Program-made: the position numbers and the translations under genes
Shown: piece after piece, positions 17,722-27,201 of the stretch
How positions within the stretch are numbered: position 1 is the first letter of the stretch
Layout of the letters: every line of letters begins with the position of its first letter
Assembly: GCF_035987325.1 (NCBI RefSeq)
Contig: NZ_CP108488.1
Location: forward strand, 4,712,001 to 4,776,000
Reading direction: 5' to 3'
DNA: 64,000 nt
DNA from: Streptomyces sp. NBC_01244
GTDB taxonomy: Bacteria > Actinomycetota > Actinomycetes > Streptomycetales > Streptomycetaceae
Notes under the pieces: generated by a model
Seen by the model: the letters and a program-made list of their open reading frames with translations, nothing else
Told to the model about the DNA's origin: nothing
The model's database searches: none

Positions 17722-19743
17722 ATGACGGCCACCGCCCCGACCCCATCCACGGCCCGCGTCCGTGTCACGGCACTCCTGCCGCGGCTCACGCTGGTCCTCG
17801 CCGCTCTGCTGGCAGCCTTCTTCGCCGCTGCCGCGCCGGCCTCGGCACACGCCGCGCTGACCGCGAGCGACCCCACGGACGGGGCGGTGGTCGCCACGGC
17901 GCCCGCCCAGATCACCCTTTCCTTCTCGGAAGGGGTCGCGATGAACGGCGACTCCATCCGTGTCCTGGATCCCCAGGGCAAGCGCGTCGACACCGGCGAA
18001 CTGCGCGACCTCTGCAGCGGGAACATCATCCGCTACGGCACCGCCCTGCGCCCGGGGCTGCCCGACGGCACCTACACCGTCGCCTGGCAGGCCATATCCG
18101 CGGACAGCCACCCGATCTCCGGCGCCTTCACCTTCTCCATCGGAGCCCCCTCCGAGACCGCCGTCTCCCTGCCCTCGCGAACGGCGGGCGACGGGCCCGT
18201 CGCCGTCGCCTACGGCATCGCGCGCTACGTGGCCTACGCCGGGTTCGCCGTCCTCGTCGGCGCCGCCGCCTTCATCCTCCTGTGCTGGCGCCGGGGCGCC
18301 GCGCAGCGGCCGATGCAGAAACTGGTCGTACGGGCCTGGGTCGCGCTCACCGTGGCCACCCTGGTGATGCTGCTGCTCCGCAACCCGTACACCGGGTCGG
18401 GGAACTTCTCCGACGCCTTCGACCTGGCCGGGCTGAAGGCCGTCCTGGAGACCAAGTCCGGGGCCTCGCTCGTCTCGCGGCTGCTCCTGCTCGGCGCCGC
18501 CGCACTCTTCATCACCGTCCTCTTCGGCTCCTATGCCCGGAGGTACGCGTCGGACGGCTCGGACGGCTCGAACCGCCCTGACGGCTCCGACACCTCCGGC
18601 GTCTCCGAAGAGGACGCCAAGGGGGAGAGCGACCTCGTCTTCGGGCTCGGCATCGGCGGGACCGTCGTCGCCGGCGGCATCGCCGCCACCTGGGCACTGT
18701 CGGAGCACGCCTCCACCGGTATCCAGCCCGCCCTCGCCATGCCCGTCGACATCCTGCACCTGCTGGCCGTCGCCACGTGGCTCGGCGGACTCACCGCGCT
18801 GCTCGTCGCACTCCACAAGGTCCCCGGGATCGAGCGCACGGCGATCCGGCGGTTCTCCACCGTCGCCTTCACCAGTGTTCTCGTCCTGGCCGGCACCGGC
18901 ACCTACCAGGCCTGGCGCCAGGTCGGCAGTTGGTCCGCACTGACCGGAACCGAGTACGGGCGGCTGCTGCTCATCAAGATCGGCCTCGTCGCCGTCGTCG
19001 TCGCCATCGCCTGCACCTCCCGGAAGTGGACCTCTCGGCTGGCGGAGGAACGCGCCTCCGATGTTTCACGTGAAACATCGCCCGTGACCGTCACCCCGGC
19101 CGCCAGCGCCGATGCCACCGGCGACGCCGACGCCTCCGACACGGGGATCTCCGGCGCCGGAACCTCCGACCCCCGGCGGGCCGCGCAGCTCGCCCGCCAG
19201 AGTGCCGCCCGGCGCACCGCGCGGGAGAAGCAGGCGCGCGACGCCGACCCCGACCGTGCCGGCCTGCGCCGGTCCGTCCTCGCCGAGGCGGGTGTCGCCG
19301 TGGTCCTGCTGGCCGTCACCACCATCCTCACCAGCACCGAGCCCGGCCGTGCCGCTGAGCTGGAGACGGGCCGCGGGTCCACCGCCACCGCCGTTCCCGA
19401 CCGTGCGGTCAAGGTGACGCTGCCCTTCGACACCGGCGGTCAGAACGGCAAGGGATCGGTCCGGCTCCAGCTGGACCCGGGCCGCGTCGGTGCGAACACG
19501 CTCCACGTGTGGGCCGAGACCCCCGACGGCAAGCCGCTGGACCTGCCCGAGCTCAAGGTGTCGTTCACCTTGGAGGCCAAGGAGATCGGCCCTCTTCCGG
19601 TCCTGCCCGAGCGCGCCGCTCCCGGGCACTGGACCGCATCGGGCGTCCAGCTTCCGCTGACCGGCGACTGGCGGATCGACGTGACCATCCGCACCTCCGA
19701 CATCGACCAGACGACCGTCCAGAAGAACGTGAAGATCGGCTGA
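17722..19743 (+). CDS. CopC-CopD fusion copper transport protein
   Basis: 673 residues. The signal peptide ends at ASA before HAALTASDP, the copper-binding N-terminal His of the CopC domain (about residues 45-140). A CopD membrane domain of about eight segments follows (LVGAAAFILLCW, DILHLLAVATWLGGLTALL, VLVLAGTGTYQAW). A charged cytoplasmic-type insert (about 440-520) holds a perfect parS site, and the C terminus is a soluble YtkA-like domain. It moves copper across or to the membrane. It lies between PCuAC and DyP in one operon. Confidence 0.9.
   Translation: MTATAPTPSTARVRVTALLPRLTLVLAALLAAFFAAAAPASAHAALTASDPTDGAVVATAPAQITLSFSEGVAMNGDSIRVLDPQGKRVDTGELRDLCSGNIIRYGTALRPGLPDGTYTVAWQAISADSHPISGAFTFSIGAPSETAVSLPSRTAGDGPVAVAYGIARYVAYAGFAVLVGAAAFILLCWRRGAAQRPMQKLVVRAWVALTVATLVMLLLRNPYTGSGNFSDAFDLAGLKAVLETKSGASLVSRLLLLGAAALFITVLFGSYARRYASDGSDGSNRPDGSDTSGVSEEDAKGESDLVFGLGIGGTVVAGGIAATWALSEHASTGIQPALAMPVDILHLLAVATWLGGLTALLVALHKVPGIERTAIRRFSTVAFTSVLVLAGTGTYQAWRQVGSWSALTGTEYGRLLLIKIGLVAVVVAIACTSRKWTSRLAEERASDVSRETSPVTVTPAASADATGDADASDTGISGAGTSDPRRAAQLARQSAARRTAREKQARDADPDRAGLRRSVLAEAGVAVVLLAVTTILTSTEPGRAAELETGRGSTATAVPDRAVKVTLPFDTGGQNGKGSVRLQLDPGRVGANTLHVWAETPDGKPLDLPELKVSFTLEAKEIGPLPVLPERAAPGHWTASGVQLPLTGDWRIDVTIRTSDIDQTTVQKNVKIG
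19062..19077. promoter_or_regulatory. parS site (ParB binding)
   Basis: The perfect palindrome TGTTTCACGTGAAACA sits inside the CopC-CopD gene, in the poorly conserved loop region where it encodes V-S-R-E-T. Same 16 bp as the other two sites. Confidence 0.93.
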
Positions 19744-19748
19744 CCAGC

Positions 19749-21056
19749 GTGACCCAGAACAGCGCACCCACCAAGAGCACCGTGAGCTCCGCGAGCAGCA
19801 CGGAACTCCCCGGTCTCGAGATCTCCCGGCGCCGCCTGCTGGGCACGGTCGGCGCCGCGGGCGCCGCCGGGCTCGCGCTCGGCGCCGCAGGCGGGGCCCT
19901 CGTACAGTCCGAGGTGTCCGGGTCCGAGGCGGCGGGCTCCGGCGGCGCTCCCGGCAGCCTCGGTGCCACCCGGGTCGCCTTCCACGGGGATCACCAGGCC
20001 GGGATCACCACGCCCCTCCAGGCCAAGGGGCACGTCCTCGCCTTCGACCTGGCGCCCGGCGCCGGGCGCACCGAGGCCGCCGCCCTGATGCGGCGCTGGT
20101 CCGATACCGCGCGGCGGCTGACGGCGGGCGAGACCGCACCGGCCGCCGATACCGGCATCGCCCTCGGCTCCGGCCCCTCCTCCCTCACGGTGACCTTCGG
20201 CTTCGGCCACTCCTTCTTCGAGCGCACCGGCCTCACCGCGCGCCGCCCCGCCGCCCTCGACCCGCTGCCGGACTTCTCCGCCGACCGGCTCGATGCCCGG
20301 CGCAGCGACGGCGATCTATGGGTGCAGATCGGTTCCGACGATGCGCTGGTCGCCTTCCACGCACTGCGCGCCCTGCAGAAGGACGCCGGAGAGGCGGCCC
20401 GGCCGCGCTGGCAGATGGACGGCTTCAACCGCTCTCCCGGAGCCACCGCCGCCCCCATGACGGCCCGCAACCTCATGGGCCAGGTCGACGGGACCAACAA
20501 TCCGAAGCCCACCGAAGCCGACTTCGACCGGCGGATCTTCGTCCAGGGCGCGGTGCCCGCGGAGCACGCCTGGATGGTCGGGGGCTCGTACGCCGTCGTA
20601 CGCCGCATCCGGATGCTCCTCGACTCCTGGGACCGGCAGTCACTCGCCCAGCAGGAGCAGGTCATCGGCCGTACGAAGGCCACCGGCGCACCGCTGACCG
20701 GAGGCGGCGAGACCACCGCCATGGCCCTCGACAAGATCGGTGCCGACGGAAAGCCGGTCATCCCCTCCAACGCGCACGCCCGCATTTCCGCACCCGCGCA
20801 GAACGGCGGGGCGGCCATGCTCCGGCGTCCCTTCTCCTTCCACGACGGGATCGCCGCCGACGGAGCCCCCGACGCGGGACTGCTCTTCATCTGCTGGCAG
20901 GCCGACCCGGCCCGCGGTTTCGTCCCCGTCCAGCGCAAGCTCGACCGGGGCGACGCCCTGTCGGCCTTCATCCGGCACGAGTCGAGCGGCCTGTACGCGG
21001 TGCCGCCCGGCGCGCGCGCCGGGGAGTACGTGGGCCAGCGGCTGCTCGAAGGGTGA
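19749..21056 (+). CDS. dtpA: Dye-decolorizing peroxidase (DyP), TAT-exported
   Basis: 435 residues, GTG start six bases after the CopC-CopD stop. A twin-arginine signal, ISRRRLLGTVG, with a hydrophobic Ala/Gly core is followed by a DyP fold with GQVDGTNNPKP (distal Asp), a proximal His in SNAHARISAP and Arg in VVRRIRM. Heme peroxidase acting outside the membrane. In S. lividans the DtpA peroxidase is encoded with Sco and PCuAC and works with the copper radical oxidase GlxA in morphogenesis. The same gene set here supports that assignment. Confidence 0.93.
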   Translation: MTQNSAPTKSTVSSASSTELPGLEISRRRLLGTVGAAGAAGLALGAAGGALVQSEVSGSEAAGSGGAPGSLGATRVAFHGDHQAGITTPLQAKGHVLAFDLAPGAGRTEAAALMRRWSDTARRLTAGETAPAADTGIALGSGPSSLTVTFGFGHSFFERTGLTARRPAALDPLPDFSADRLDARRSDGDLWVQIGSDDALVAFHALRALQKDAGEAARPRWQMDGFNRSPGATAAPMTARNLMGQVDGTNNPKPTEADFDRRIFVQGAVPAEHAWMVGGSYAVVRRIRMLLDSWDRQSLAQQEQVIGRTKATGAPLTGGGETTAMALDKIGADGKPVIPSNAHARISAPAQNGGAAMLRRPFSFHDGIAADGAPDAGLLFICWQADPARGFVPVQRKLDRGDALSAFIRHESSGLYAVPPGARAGEYVGQRLLEG

Positions 21057-21098
21057 ACAGCCCGGGTGGCGTCCGGGCCCCGGCATTAGGCTGATCAC

Positions 21099-22034
21099 AT
21101 GTCGGCCACCCGCTTCACCTATCTCGGTCCCGAAGGCACCTTCACCGAAGCCGCCCTTCGCACCCTCCCCGAAGCCGCGACCCGGGAGCTCGTCCCGATG
21201 GTCTCGGTCCCGGCAGCCCTGGACGCCGTGCGCAACGGCGAGGCCGCGGCAGCCCTGGTCCCGATCGAGAACTCGGTGGAGGGCGGGGTCACCTCGACCC
21301 TGGACGAGCTGGCTGCCGGCGTACCGCTGATGATCTACCGCGAGGTGCTGCTCCCCATCGCGTTCGCGCTGCTGGTGCGGCCCGGGACCCAGCTGTCGGA
21401 CGTCAAGACCGTCACCGGGCACCCGGTCGCCCAGCCCCAGGTGCGCAACTGGCTGCGGTCGAACCTCCCCGACGCCCTGTGGGAGTCGGCGGCGTCCAAT
21501 GCCGATGGTGCCCGGCTGGTCCAGGAGGGCCGCTTCGACGCCGCCTTCGCGGGCGAGTTCGCGGCCGCCACCTACGGGCTGGTCCCGCTGGTCACCGAGA
21601 TCCACGACGCGCAGAACGCGGAGACCCGCTTCGTGCTCGTCGGGCGTCCCGCCCGGCCGGCCGCGCCGACCGGGGCCGACAAGACCTCCGTCGTGCTGTG
21701 GATGGGCGACGACCGCCCCGGCGCGCTGCTGGAGCTGCTCCAGGAGTTCGCCGTCCGCGGGGTGAACCTGATGCTGATCCAGTCCCGGCCCACGGGCGCG
21801 GGGATCGGCAACTACTGCTTCGCCGTCGACGCCGAGGGGCACATCTCCGACCGCCGGGTCGGCGAGGCGCTCATGGGCCTCAAGCGCACCTGCCCCCAGA
21901 TCCGGTTCCTCGGCTCCTACCCGCGCGCCGGTGTCGCTCAGGGTGACGTCCTGGCCGCCCGGCCCGGCACCTCCGACGGTGACTTCACGGCGGCTTCGGA
22001 CTGGCTGACGCGATGCCTCGACGGGCGCCCCTAA
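21099..22034 (+). CDS. pheA: Prephenate dehydratase
   Basis: 311 residues. It converts prephenate to phenylpyruvate in phenylalanine synthesis. The N-terminal catalytic domain has YLGPEGTFTEAAL, SVEGGVTSTLDEL and the conserved NAETRFVLVGR (TRF). An ACT regulatory domain follows with RPGALLELLQEFAVRGVNL and ESRP-like IQSRP, implying feedback by phenylalanine. Monofunctional, without chorismate mutase. The downstream intergenic region carries the DnaA-box cluster. Confidence 0.95.
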   Translation: MSATRFTYLGPEGTFTEAALRTLPEAATRELVPMVSVPAALDAVRNGEAAAALVPIENSVEGGVTSTLDELAAGVPLMIYREVLLPIAFALLVRPGTQLSDVKTVTGHPVAQPQVRNWLRSNLPDALWESAASNADGARLVQEGRFDAAFAGEFAAATYGLVPLVTEIHDAQNAETRFVLVGRPARPAAPTGADKTSVVLWMGDDRPGALLELLQEFAVRGVNLMLIQSRPTGAGIGNYCFAVDAEGHISDRRVGEALMGLKRTCPQIRFLGSYPRAGVAQGDVLAARPGTSDGDFTAASDWLTRCLDGRP

Positions 22035-22045
22035 CGCTCTGTCCA

Positions 22046-22355
22046 CTGTCCACAGAGTTATCCACAGGGATCGGTGCAGACCTGGGGACAAGTCGACAGA
22101 GCAACACGACAAGGTCGACAAATCGGTCGGGTGGCGCAGGTTTCGCGCTGACGAGCGGGAGGTGAACGGCGTCACCCCTGTATCACCGATCAACTCTTTG
22201 GGACGAGTCATTCCCACCCGAATGAGTGTGTGAGGGTGGTTTGAACCCTGATTGGGCCCGCTCACTCCACAGCCGGGATTGATCTATTCCTGTGTCCACA
22301 GATCCGGCGCACAGCCTGTGGATAAGCCGGTCGCCTGGGGAATTCCTGTGGACAA
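22046..22355. promoter_or_regulatory. Cluster of DnaA boxes between pheA and serS
   Basis: The 526-bp pheA-serS gap has no gene but holds six DnaA-box-like 9-mers in 310 bp. Two are perfect TTATCCACA (22058-22066 +, 22317-22325 -) and one is perfect TTGTCCACA (22347-22355 -). The others are CTGTCCACA (22046-22054), GTGTCCACA (22292-22300) and a one-mismatch box on the - strand (22083-22091). The spacing and A/T patches (GAACCCTGATTGG, CACCGATCAACTC) differ from a full oriC, which also needs dnaA/dnaN neighbours. A DnaA-titration or serS-control locus is likely. Confidence 0.8.
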
Positions 22356-22560
22356 GGGAGGCCCTTCCCTCCTGCTCAGAGGCTGCCCGACCACTGCCGC
22401 CGCGCCCCTTTTCGGAGAATGGGGCCGGTTTATCGGCCTCCACGGAAGGTGGACTTCCGGTCTCCCGCCGGAAGTTTTCCATTCGCGGCAATTAGGACAA
22501 AGCGACACGCAGCGTGATATCGGTGCGATCCCCGGAAGCCCGGCCCGGTAGCCTGGAGGG

Positions 22561-23838
22561 GTGATTGACCTCCGGCTGCTCCGTGAAGACCCTGACCGTG
22601 TCCGCGCCTCGCAGCGCGCCCGTGGAGAGGACGTCGCCCTCGTCGACGCACTGCTCTCCGCAGACGAGCGCCGCAGGTCCTCAGGCATGCGATTCGACGA
22701 ACTCCGCAACGAGCAGAAGTCGCTCGGCAAGCTCATCCCCAAGGCCTCTCCGGAGGAGCGGGCCGAGCTGCTGAAGAAGGCCGATCAGCTCAAGCAGGAC
22801 GTCAAGGCCGCAGAAGCCGAGCAGAACGAGGCGGACGAAGCCGCCAAGCAGCTGCTCCTGCGGCTCGGCAACGTCGTCCACACGGACGTGCCCGTCGGCG
22901 GCGAGGAGGACTTCGTCGTCCTCGAGACGCACGGCACCATCCGCGACTTCGGCGCCGAGGGCTTCGAGCCCAAGGACCACCTGGAGCTCGGCGAGTCCCT
23001 GGGCGCCATCGACGTCGAGCGCGGCGCCAAGGTGTCCGGCTCGCGCTTCTACTACCTCACCGGCATCGGCGCCCTGCTGGAGCTCGCCCTCGTCAACGCG
23101 GCCATCGCCCAGGCCACGGAGGCAGGCTTCACCCCGATGCTCACGCCGGCGCTGGTCCGCCCGCGCGCCATGGAGGGCACCGGCTTCCTCGGTCAGGCCG
23201 CGGAGAACGTGTACCACCTGGAGAACGACGACCTCTACCTGGTCGGCACCTCCGAGGTCCCGCTCGCCGCGTACCACATGGACGAGATCATCGACGCGGG
23301 CAAGCTGCCACTGCGCTACGCCGGCTTCTCCCCGTGCTTCCGCCGCGAGGCCGGCACGTACGGCAAGGACACCCGCGGCATCTTCCGCGTCCACCAGTTC
23401 GACAAGGTCGAGATGTTCTCGTACGTCGCGCCGGAGGAGGCCGAGGCCGAGCACCAGCGGCTCCTGGACTGGGAGAAGCAGTGGCTGACCAGCCTGGAGC
23501 TGCCCTTCCAGGTGATCGACGTCGCCACCGGCGACCTGGGCGCCTCCGCCTCCCGCAAGTTCGACTGCGAGGCGTGGATCCCCACCCAGGGCAAGTACCG
23601 CGAGCTGACCTCCGCCTCGAACTGTGACGGCTTCCAGGCCCGCCGCCTGTCGATCCGCTACCGCGACGGCAAGAAGACCGCTCCGCTGTCCACCCTGAAC
23701 GGAACGCTGTGCGCGGTCCCGCGCACGATCGTCGCGATCCTGGAGAACCACCAGCAGGCCGACGGCACGGTCCGGGTTCCCCCGGTGCTCCGGCCCTACC
23801 TGGGCGGTCGGGAAATCCTGGAGCCGATCACCAAGTGA
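22561..23838 (+). CDS. serS: Seryl-tRNA synthetase
   Basis: 425 residues. The conserved N terminus [15 protein letters not shown] fixes the GTG at 22561, although GGAGGG is unusually close upstream. Residues about 30-105 form the coiled-coil tRNA-binding arm. The class II core shows [11 protein letters not shown], motif 2 [20 protein letters not shown] and motif 3 [17 protein letters not shown]. It is followed by an overlapping HAD gene. DnaA boxes lie in its promoter region. Confidence 0.97.
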   Translation: MIDLRLLREDPDRVRASQRARGEDVALVDALLSADERRRSSGMRFDELRNEQKSLGKLIPKASPEERAELLKKADQLKQDVKAAEAEQNEADEAAKQLLLRLGNVVHTDVPVGGEEDFVVLETHGTIRDFGAEGFEPKDHLELGESLGAIDVERGAKVSGSRFYYLTGIGALLELALVNAAIAQATEAGFTPMLTPALVRPRAMEGTGFLGQAAENVYHLENDDLYLVGTSEVPLAAYHMDEIIDAGKLPLRYAGFSPCFRREAGTYGKDTRGIFRVHQFDKVEMFSYVAPEEAEAEHQRLLDWEKQWLTSLELPFQVIDVATGDLGASASRKFDCEAWIPTQGKYRELTSASNCDGFQARRLSIRYRDGKKTAPLSTLNGTLCAVPRTIVAILENHQQADGTVRVPPVLRPYLGGREILEPITK

Positions 23839-24647
23839 GCACGGCCCCGTTCCCGTACAAGCTCGTCGCGACCGACCTCGACGGGACGCTGCTTCGCGGC
23901 GACGACACCGTCTCCGAGCGCACCCGTGAGGCGCTCCTCGCGGCCACCGCGGCGGGCGCAGCACACATCATCGTCACCGGCCGCGCCGTGCCGTGGACCC
24001 GGCACGTCCTCGACGACCTCGGCTACAAGGGCATCGCGGTCTGCGGACAGGGCGCGCAGGTCTACGACGCGGGCGCGCACCGGCTGCTGACCTCGGTGAC
24101 GCTCGACCGGAAGCTGGCCGCGCTGGCGCTGGAGAAGATCGAGGCCGAGGTGGGTCCGCTGGCGATCGCCGCCAGCCGGGACGGAGTCGAGGGCGAGGTG
24201 CTCTTCGGCCCCGGCTACCAGGTCCAGGAGGGCCTTCCCGCGCTCTACCTGGAGGACACCTCCGAGGTCTGGTCCGCTCCCCTGAACAAGCTGTACATCC
24301 AGCACCCCGAGCTGGACGAGGACGCCCTCGTCCAGGTGGCCCGCGAGACCGTGGGCAGTCTGGTCGGCATCGTCATGGCCGGTCCGGGTGTCGTGGAGAT
24401 CCTGCCGCTGGGGCTGAGCAAGGCCACCGGCCTCTCGCTGGCCGCGCGCCGGCTGGGTGTGAAGGCGGCCGACACGATCGCCTTCGGCGACATGCCCAAC
24501 GACATCCCGATGTTCGGCTGGGCCGCGCACGGAGTGGCCATGGCCAACGCGCACCCGGAGCTCAAGGCGGTGGCGGACGAGGTCACCACCTCCAACGAGG
24601 AGGACGGCATCGCCGTGGTCCTGGAGCGTCTGCTGGGCGCCGCGTAA
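23835..24647 (+). CDS. HAD-superfamily (Cof-type) phosphatase
   Basis: 270 residues, GTG overlapping the serS stop (GTGA). Motif I is [10 protein letters not shown], motif II IIVTGR, and the Lys of motif III is in [13 protein letters not shown]. Motif IV is [12 protein letters not shown], and a type IIB cap lies between. It dephosphorylates a small phosphorylated metabolite of unknown identity. It may be co-transcribed with serS; a long hairpin ends the unit. Confidence 0.9.
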   Translation: MSTAPFPYKLVATDLDGTLLRGDDTVSERTREALLAATAAGAAHIIVTGRAVPWTRHVLDDLGYKGIAVCGQGAQVYDAGAHRLLTSVTLDRKLAALALEKIEAEVGPLAIAASRDGVEGEVLFGPGYQVQEGLPALYLEDTSEVWSAPLNKLYIQHPELDEDALVQVARETVGSLVGIVMAGPGVVEILPLGLSKATGLSLAARRLGVKAADTIAFGDMPNDIPMFGWAAHGVAMANAHPELKAVADEVTTSNEEDGIAVVLERLLGAA

Positions 24648-24665
24648 CCGACCGGAAGACGAAGG

Positions 24666-24723
24666 GAAGGTCCGGAACGGCCCGCGCCGCGAGGCGCGCT
24701 CGAAGTGGCTGTTCCGGACCTTC
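24666..24723. terminator. Terminator after the serS-HAD unit
   Basis: GAAGGTCCGGAAC pairs perfectly with GTTCCGGACCTTC over a 32-nt loop that itself contains CGCGCC / GGCGCG, followed by TTGTTG. It lies between convergent gene ends. Confidence 0.8.
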
Positions 24724-24788
24724 TTGTTGCTCCCCGCACGGCTCACTCTGCCCCCGTCGCACGCCTCGTACCAGTGAATTTCCGTGTG

Positions 24789-25430
24789 TCAGCCGTGGAT
24801 CCGGCTCGGGTTCGGGTGCCGGGTCAGCGGCCAGGCGAGGAGGCCGACGGCCAGTGCGATGGCGTGGCCGAAGTCGGTGAAGGTGCCGCCGGAGACGAGC
24901 GGGAGCCCGAAGAAGGCCACGGAGCCGGCGAGGTAGAGCCAGCGCCAGGGGCCGGGCAGGCGGTACGTCAGCACCCCGACGGCGGTCGCGAGTCCGTAGC
25001 TGACGCCGATGTCGACGACGTGGACCATGCTGCGCGGGGCACGGTGGTCCTGGATGGCCATCAGGACCAGTTTCTGGCTGATCAGCGTGGCCGTGATGTG
25101 TCCGGTCGCGATGATGAAGAGCCAGCGCAGGGTGCCGAGCCAGCGCTCGACATTGGCCTGGAAGATCTCGAAGAGGACGAAGTAGAGCGGGAGCGAGGCC
25201 GGATCCTCGATCCAGAACGCGCTGCTGAGCAGTGCCCGTAGGGGGTGCCGGGCGAGCTCGTGGATATTGCTGCTGTTGCGGTGGAGCAGGACGTGTTCGA
25301 GATGGTCGGGCACGATCACGACCACGATGCTGGTGACCGCGATGATCAGCAGCCAGATGTGGGTGCCGGGCGCGGAGCGTATCCAGGACCGTACTGGCCT
25401 GGACGCCTCGGGCTCGGTGTACTCGATCAT
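24789..25430 (-). CDS. Rhomboid-like membrane protein
   Basis: 213 residues from ATG 25428-25430 with about five or six membrane segments (IWLLIIAVTSIVVVIV, LYFVLFEIFQANVERWLG, WLFIIATGHITATLIS). Rhomboid-like Ser and His positions are present: IGVSYGLATAVG and DFGHAIALAVGLLAW. The classic GxSG is therefore altered to GVSY and proteolytic activity is uncertain. An upstream in-frame ATG would begin inside the parS palindrome and is rejected. Confidence 0.75.
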   Translation of the reverse strand: MIEYTEPEASRPVRSWIRSAPGTHIWLLIIAVTSIVVVIVPDHLEHVLLHRNSSNIHELARHPLRALLSSAFWIEDPASLPLYFVLFEIFQANVERWLGTLRWLFIIATGHITATLISQKLVLMAIQDHRAPRSMVHVVDIGVSYGLATAVGVLTYRLPGPWRWLYLAGSVAFFGLPLVSGGTFTDFGHAIALAVGLLAWPLTRHPNPSRIHG

Positions 25431-25488
25431 GCCCCGATGATCTCGCGCAAAGCTGTGCCCCGCCTGGCCGGTGGGCCGGGCGGGGCAC

Positions 25489-25504
25489 TGTTTCACGTGA
25501 AACA
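25489..25504. promoter_or_regulatory. parS site (ParB binding)
   Basis: The perfect palindrome TGTTTCACGTGAAACA is intergenic, between the rhomboid-like gene and the ABC operon end. It is the only one of the three copies outside a reading frame. Confidence 0.95.
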
Positions 25505-25555
25505 TCCGGTACGGACGCCGATGCCGACGCGGGTACGGATGCCGGTACGGAGGTC

Positions 25556-26275
25556 CTACTCCTCGCCCGCCAGAGTCAGGCGTCGGAGCTTCTGTCCGGC
25601 GTAGACGGTGGCTCCCACGGTGACCGCGACGAGCAGGATCGCCGCGGTGGGCAGCCCGACGGTGGCGTCCACGTACCCCTCGCCCGCGACCTTCTGCGCG
25701 AGGGCCAGCGACCACTGCTGGACGCTGAGGGTTTTGGCGCCGTCGACGAGGCTGCCGAAGAGCGACTCCCAGATCAGGGCGTAGACCAGGCCGAAGACGA
25801 CCGCGTGCCGGCTGACGGTGCCCAGCAGCAGGAACAGGGCGCTGTAGGCCACCGAGGCGACCAGGGCGGCGACGGTGTAGGCGACGGCGATCTGCTGGCC
25901 GTTGCCGTTGAGGATGAAGCCGGCGATCAGGGTGGGGATCGCGGAGAAGACCATGGTGACGGCGATCGCGACGGTCAGCTTCGTCATGATGATCGTCGGA
26001 CGCTTCACCGGCTTCGAGAGCAGGTAGACGATCGAGCCGTCGTCGATCTCCGGGCCGATGGCACCGGTGCCGGCGATGACGCCGATCAGCGGGACCATCG
26101 TGGCCAGGGCGAAGCCGCCGAGGAGGTCTGCGGCGACCTTGTCGTCGAGGCCGGTGAAGGCACGGACCGCGATGGAGATGGCGATCAGCAGGACGGGCAG
26201 CGCACAGAGGATCAGTGCGCGACGGCGGCCGAGCAGGGCCCGGTAGGTGAGCCGGGCGACGGTGGGGTTGTACAT
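25556..26275 (-). CDS. ABC-2 type transporter permease
   Basis: 239 residues with six hydrophobic segments (ALILCALPVLLIAISIAV, LATMVPLIGVIAGTGAIG, YSALFLLLGTVSRHAVVFGL). GPEIDDGSIVYLLSKPV is the typical cytoplasmic loop of ABC-2 exporters. It is the last gene of a four-gene operon and pairs with the ATPase just upstream, 14 bp away. Confidence 0.88.
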   Translation of the reverse strand: MYNPTVARLTYRALLGRRRALILCALPVLLIAISIAVRAFTGLDDKVAADLLGGFALATMVPLIGVIAGTGAIGPEIDDGSIVYLLSKPVKRPTIIMTKLTVAIAVTMVFSAIPTLIAGFILNGNGQQIAVAYTVAALVASVAYSALFLLLGTVSRHAVVFGLVYALIWESLFGSLVDGAKTLSVQQWSLALAQKVAGEGYVDATVGLPTAAILLVAVTVGATVYAGQKLRRLTLAGEE

Positions 26276-26289
26276 GGGTGCCAGCTCCT

Positions 26290-27201
26290 TCAGGCCGCGA
26301 CGAGGTAGGAGAAGACCGACTCGAGGGACTCGTCGGAAGGCGAGACCGTCAGCAGCCGGATGCCGTGCTCGCGGGCGACCCGCGGCAGCAGCTCGGTGAA
26401 GCGCCCGAAGTCGACGGCCTGGATGCGCAGGGCGCCTTCCTTGAGGTCGACCTCGATCCCGGCGGTGGACGGGTCGGCGATCAGGGCCGCGGCGAGGGCC
26501 CGGTCGTCGGAGGAGCGGACGAGGTAGCGGTGCGGGCGGTCCGTCATCAGGCGGCGGATCTTGCGGAAGTCGCCGGAGGCCGCGTGCCGGCCGGCGACCA
26601 CCACCTCGATGTGGGAGGCGAGCTGTTCGACCTCCTCCAGGATGTGCGAGGAGAAGAGCACGGTCCGGCCGTCGTCGCCCATCCGCCGCAGCAGCTCCAT
26701 GAGCTGCATGCGCTGGCGCGGGTCCATGCCGTTGAACGGCTCGTCGAGCAGGAGCACCGACGGGTCGTGGACCAGGGCGGAGGCCATCTTCACGCGCTGG
26801 CGCATGCCCTTGGAGTACGTGGAGATCTTGCGGTCCTGCGCGTACTCCATCTCGACCGTGGCCAGGGCCCGCTGGGCGGCCGCCTCGTCGAGGCCGTGGA
26901 GTTCGGCGTTGGCGACGACGAACTCCTTGCCCGTGAGGAAGTCGTACATGGCCTCGCGCTCGGGCACGACGCCGATCTGCTTGTAGACCTGCTCGTTCTG
27001 CCAGATCGCGGTGCCGTCGAGGGTGACGCTGCCCGTCGAGGGGGCGAGGAAGCCGCCCATCATGTTGATGAGGGTGGACTTGCCGGCACCGTTGGGGCCG
27101 AGCAGGCCGGTGACTCCGGGACCGATGCGCATGGTCACGTCGTTGACGGCGACGACGTTCCCGAACCAGCGGGAGGTGTGGTCGATGTCGATGATGCTCA
27201 C
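26290..27201 (-). CDS. ABC transporter ATP-binding protein
   Basis: 303 residues, GTG overlapping the preceding permease stop. Walker A is GPNGAGKST (about residue 38), the signature YSKGMRQRVKMA, Walker B VLLLDEPFNG, and an H-loop SSHILEEVE. It has an extra C-terminal domain of about 80 residues typical of ABC-2 exporters. It energises one of the two adjacent permeases; the cargo is unknown. Confidence 0.92.
   Translation of the reverse strand: MSIIDIDHTSRWFGNVVAVNDVTMRIGPGVTGLLGPNGAGKSTLINMMGGFLAPSTGSVTLDGTAIWQNEQVYKQIGVVPEREAMYDFLTGKEFVVANAELHGLDEAAAQRALATVEMEYAQDRKISTYSKGMRQRVKMASALVHDPSVLLLDEPFNGMDPRQRMQLMELLRRMGDDGRTVLFSSHILEEVEQLASHIEVVVAGRHAASGDFRKIRRLMTDRPHRYLVRSSDDRALAAALIADPSTAGIEVDLKEGALRIQAVDFGRFTELLPRVAREHGIRLLTVSPSDESLESVFSYLVAA

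Noticed and set aside
22046..22355. Chromosomal origin oriC
   Set aside because: dnaA and dnaN are not adjacent and there are far fewer boxes than in a Streptomyces oriC; a titration or regulatory cluster is more likely.
25431..25508. N-terminal extension of the rhomboid-like gene starting inside the parS site
   Set aside because: The Met-Phe-His-Val-Lys start is created by the palindrome itself and the residues up to 25430 show no coding bias.
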